Assembly: GCA_018336195.1 (NCBI GenBank)
Contig: JAGXQV010000166.1
Span: 1 to 63,645, forward strand
Length of the DNA stretch: 63,645 nucleotides
Source: Sulfuricella sp.
GTDB taxonomy: Bacteria; Pseudomonadota; Gammaproteobacteria; Burkholderiales; Sulfuricellaceae
Direction of reading: 5' to 3'
Translations under genes and position numbers: made by a program
The notes under the pieces: model-generated
What the model saw: the letters and a program-made list of their open reading frames with translations, nothing else
Database searches by the model: none
Told to the model about the DNA's origin: nothing
Part shown: piece after piece, positions 63,307-63,645 of the stretch
Layout: the number at the start of each line of letters is the position of its first letter
How positions within the stretch are numbered: the first letter of the stretch is position 1

Positions 63307-63645
63307 TGGCTCCGTATAGCTGGACAGAATTTTCTGTTTCTAAAGTGTAGCCTTGCGGTTTATTGCCTACGCTGCTTTTTGCAGTACAGGCAGGTTGTCG
63401 AAGTAGAACTCATCCGGCGTTTTGTCGTCAAGTGATGAGTGCGGTCTGTGCTGATTGTAGCGCGCGAAGTATTTCCCCAATCCGTTCTTTGCTGCGCTGA
63501 CGCTGTCATAAGCGTGCAGGTAGACCTCTTCGTATTTGACGCTACGCCATAACCGTTCCACAAACACGTTGTCACGCCAGCAGCCTTTGCCATCCATGCT
63601 GATTTTGATGTCGTTATCCTTCAATAGGCCTGTAAATTCAAGGCT
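63307..63645 (-). mobile_element. IS3-family insertion sequence, right end only
   Basis: From the hsdM junction the sequence begins TGGCTCCGTATAGCTGGACA, a TG-starting terminal repeat in the style of IS3 elements, followed by the 3' end of an OrfB transposase gene. The other end is outside the window. The exact junction is inferred from the loss of the hsdM frame. Confidence 0.8.
63367..63645 (-). CDS. IS3-family transposase OrfB, C-terminal part
   Basis: 92 codons open to the window edge. ISMDGKGCWRDNVFVERLWR contains the last catalytic Glu of the DDE integrase core, followed by SVKYEEVYLHAYDSV and RYNQHRPHSSLDDKTPDEFY, which is typical of IS3-group OrfB. It ends with TAG at 63367. The N-terminal part, OrfA and the frameshift site lie outside. 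Confidence 0.92.
   Translation of the reverse strand, partial: SLEFTGLLKDNDIKISMDGKGCWRDNVFVERLWRSVKYEEVYLHAYDSVSAAKNGLGKYFARYNQHRPHSSLDDKTPDEFYFDNLPVLQKAA

Overview
The window is GC-rich chromosomal DNA from a betaproteobacterium, most likely of the Nitrosomonadales/Gallionellales/Sulfuricellaceae type. The evidence is the rplU-rpmA-obgE-proB order, an EarP-type EF-P pair (arginine 32 in EF-P), a prolyl-tRNA synthetase with an editing insertion, infA next to cspA, an OlsB-like acyltransferase, and many heme, hemerythrin and two-component sensors. The exact genus cannot be read from the sequence.

Layout. At 1-3.4 kb the start of mutY and an AsmA-like gene lie on the minus strand, separated by a hipBA toxin-antitoxin pair. 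At 3.4-6.5 kb come a MITE-like element, a remnant of a membrane methyltransferase gene, and a two-component system (OmpR-type regulator plus 7TMR-DISM histidine kinase). At 6.9-12.8 kb a plus-strand block encodes a TPR/beta-barrel protein, a FecR-domain protein with a proline-rich repeat tail, a CHASE2 class III nucleotide cyclase and a stand-alone cyclic-nucleotide-binding (CNB) protein. At 13.3-22.2 kb a minus-strand block holds two YHYH-domain secreted proteins flanking a TPR-secretin, a pentapeptide-repeat protein, a solute-binding protein, a CNB-GGDEF protein and an HD hydrolase. At 22.5-25.8 kb is a very large fusion: periplasmic ligand-binding domain, MscS channel and CNB domain. At 26.6-29 kb a c-di-GMP-I riboswitch precedes an Aer-like chemoreceptor.

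From about 29 kb the DNA is mostly conserved chromosome: a PerM transporter, a decayed nucleotidyltransferase gene, a lytic transglycosylase, proS, a spermidine-synthase-like gene, a heme-PAS kinase with hemerythrin, glgP, rppH, a CBS/rubrerythrin group, proB-obgE-rpmA-rplU, ispB and tRNA-Pro(CGG). A second heme sensor system (hybrid kinase, NarX-like kinase, NarL-like regulator, Crp/Fnr factor) follows, then infA, cspA, olsB, DUF47-pit, pstCAB, earP and efp. The window ends in an hsdM gene cut by an IS3-family element.

The 7-26 kb region reads as one signalling territory. It contains a possible cyclic-nucleotide synthase with envelope sensors, two or three CNB effectors (one of them a channel), an HD protein with phosphodiesterase-like motifs, a diguanylate cyclase and a c-di-GMP riboswitch. 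Five copies of one palindromic repeat sit at its module boundaries. At least two more repeat families, several single MITE-like elements and several pseudogenes show that the accessory parts have been actively rearranged.
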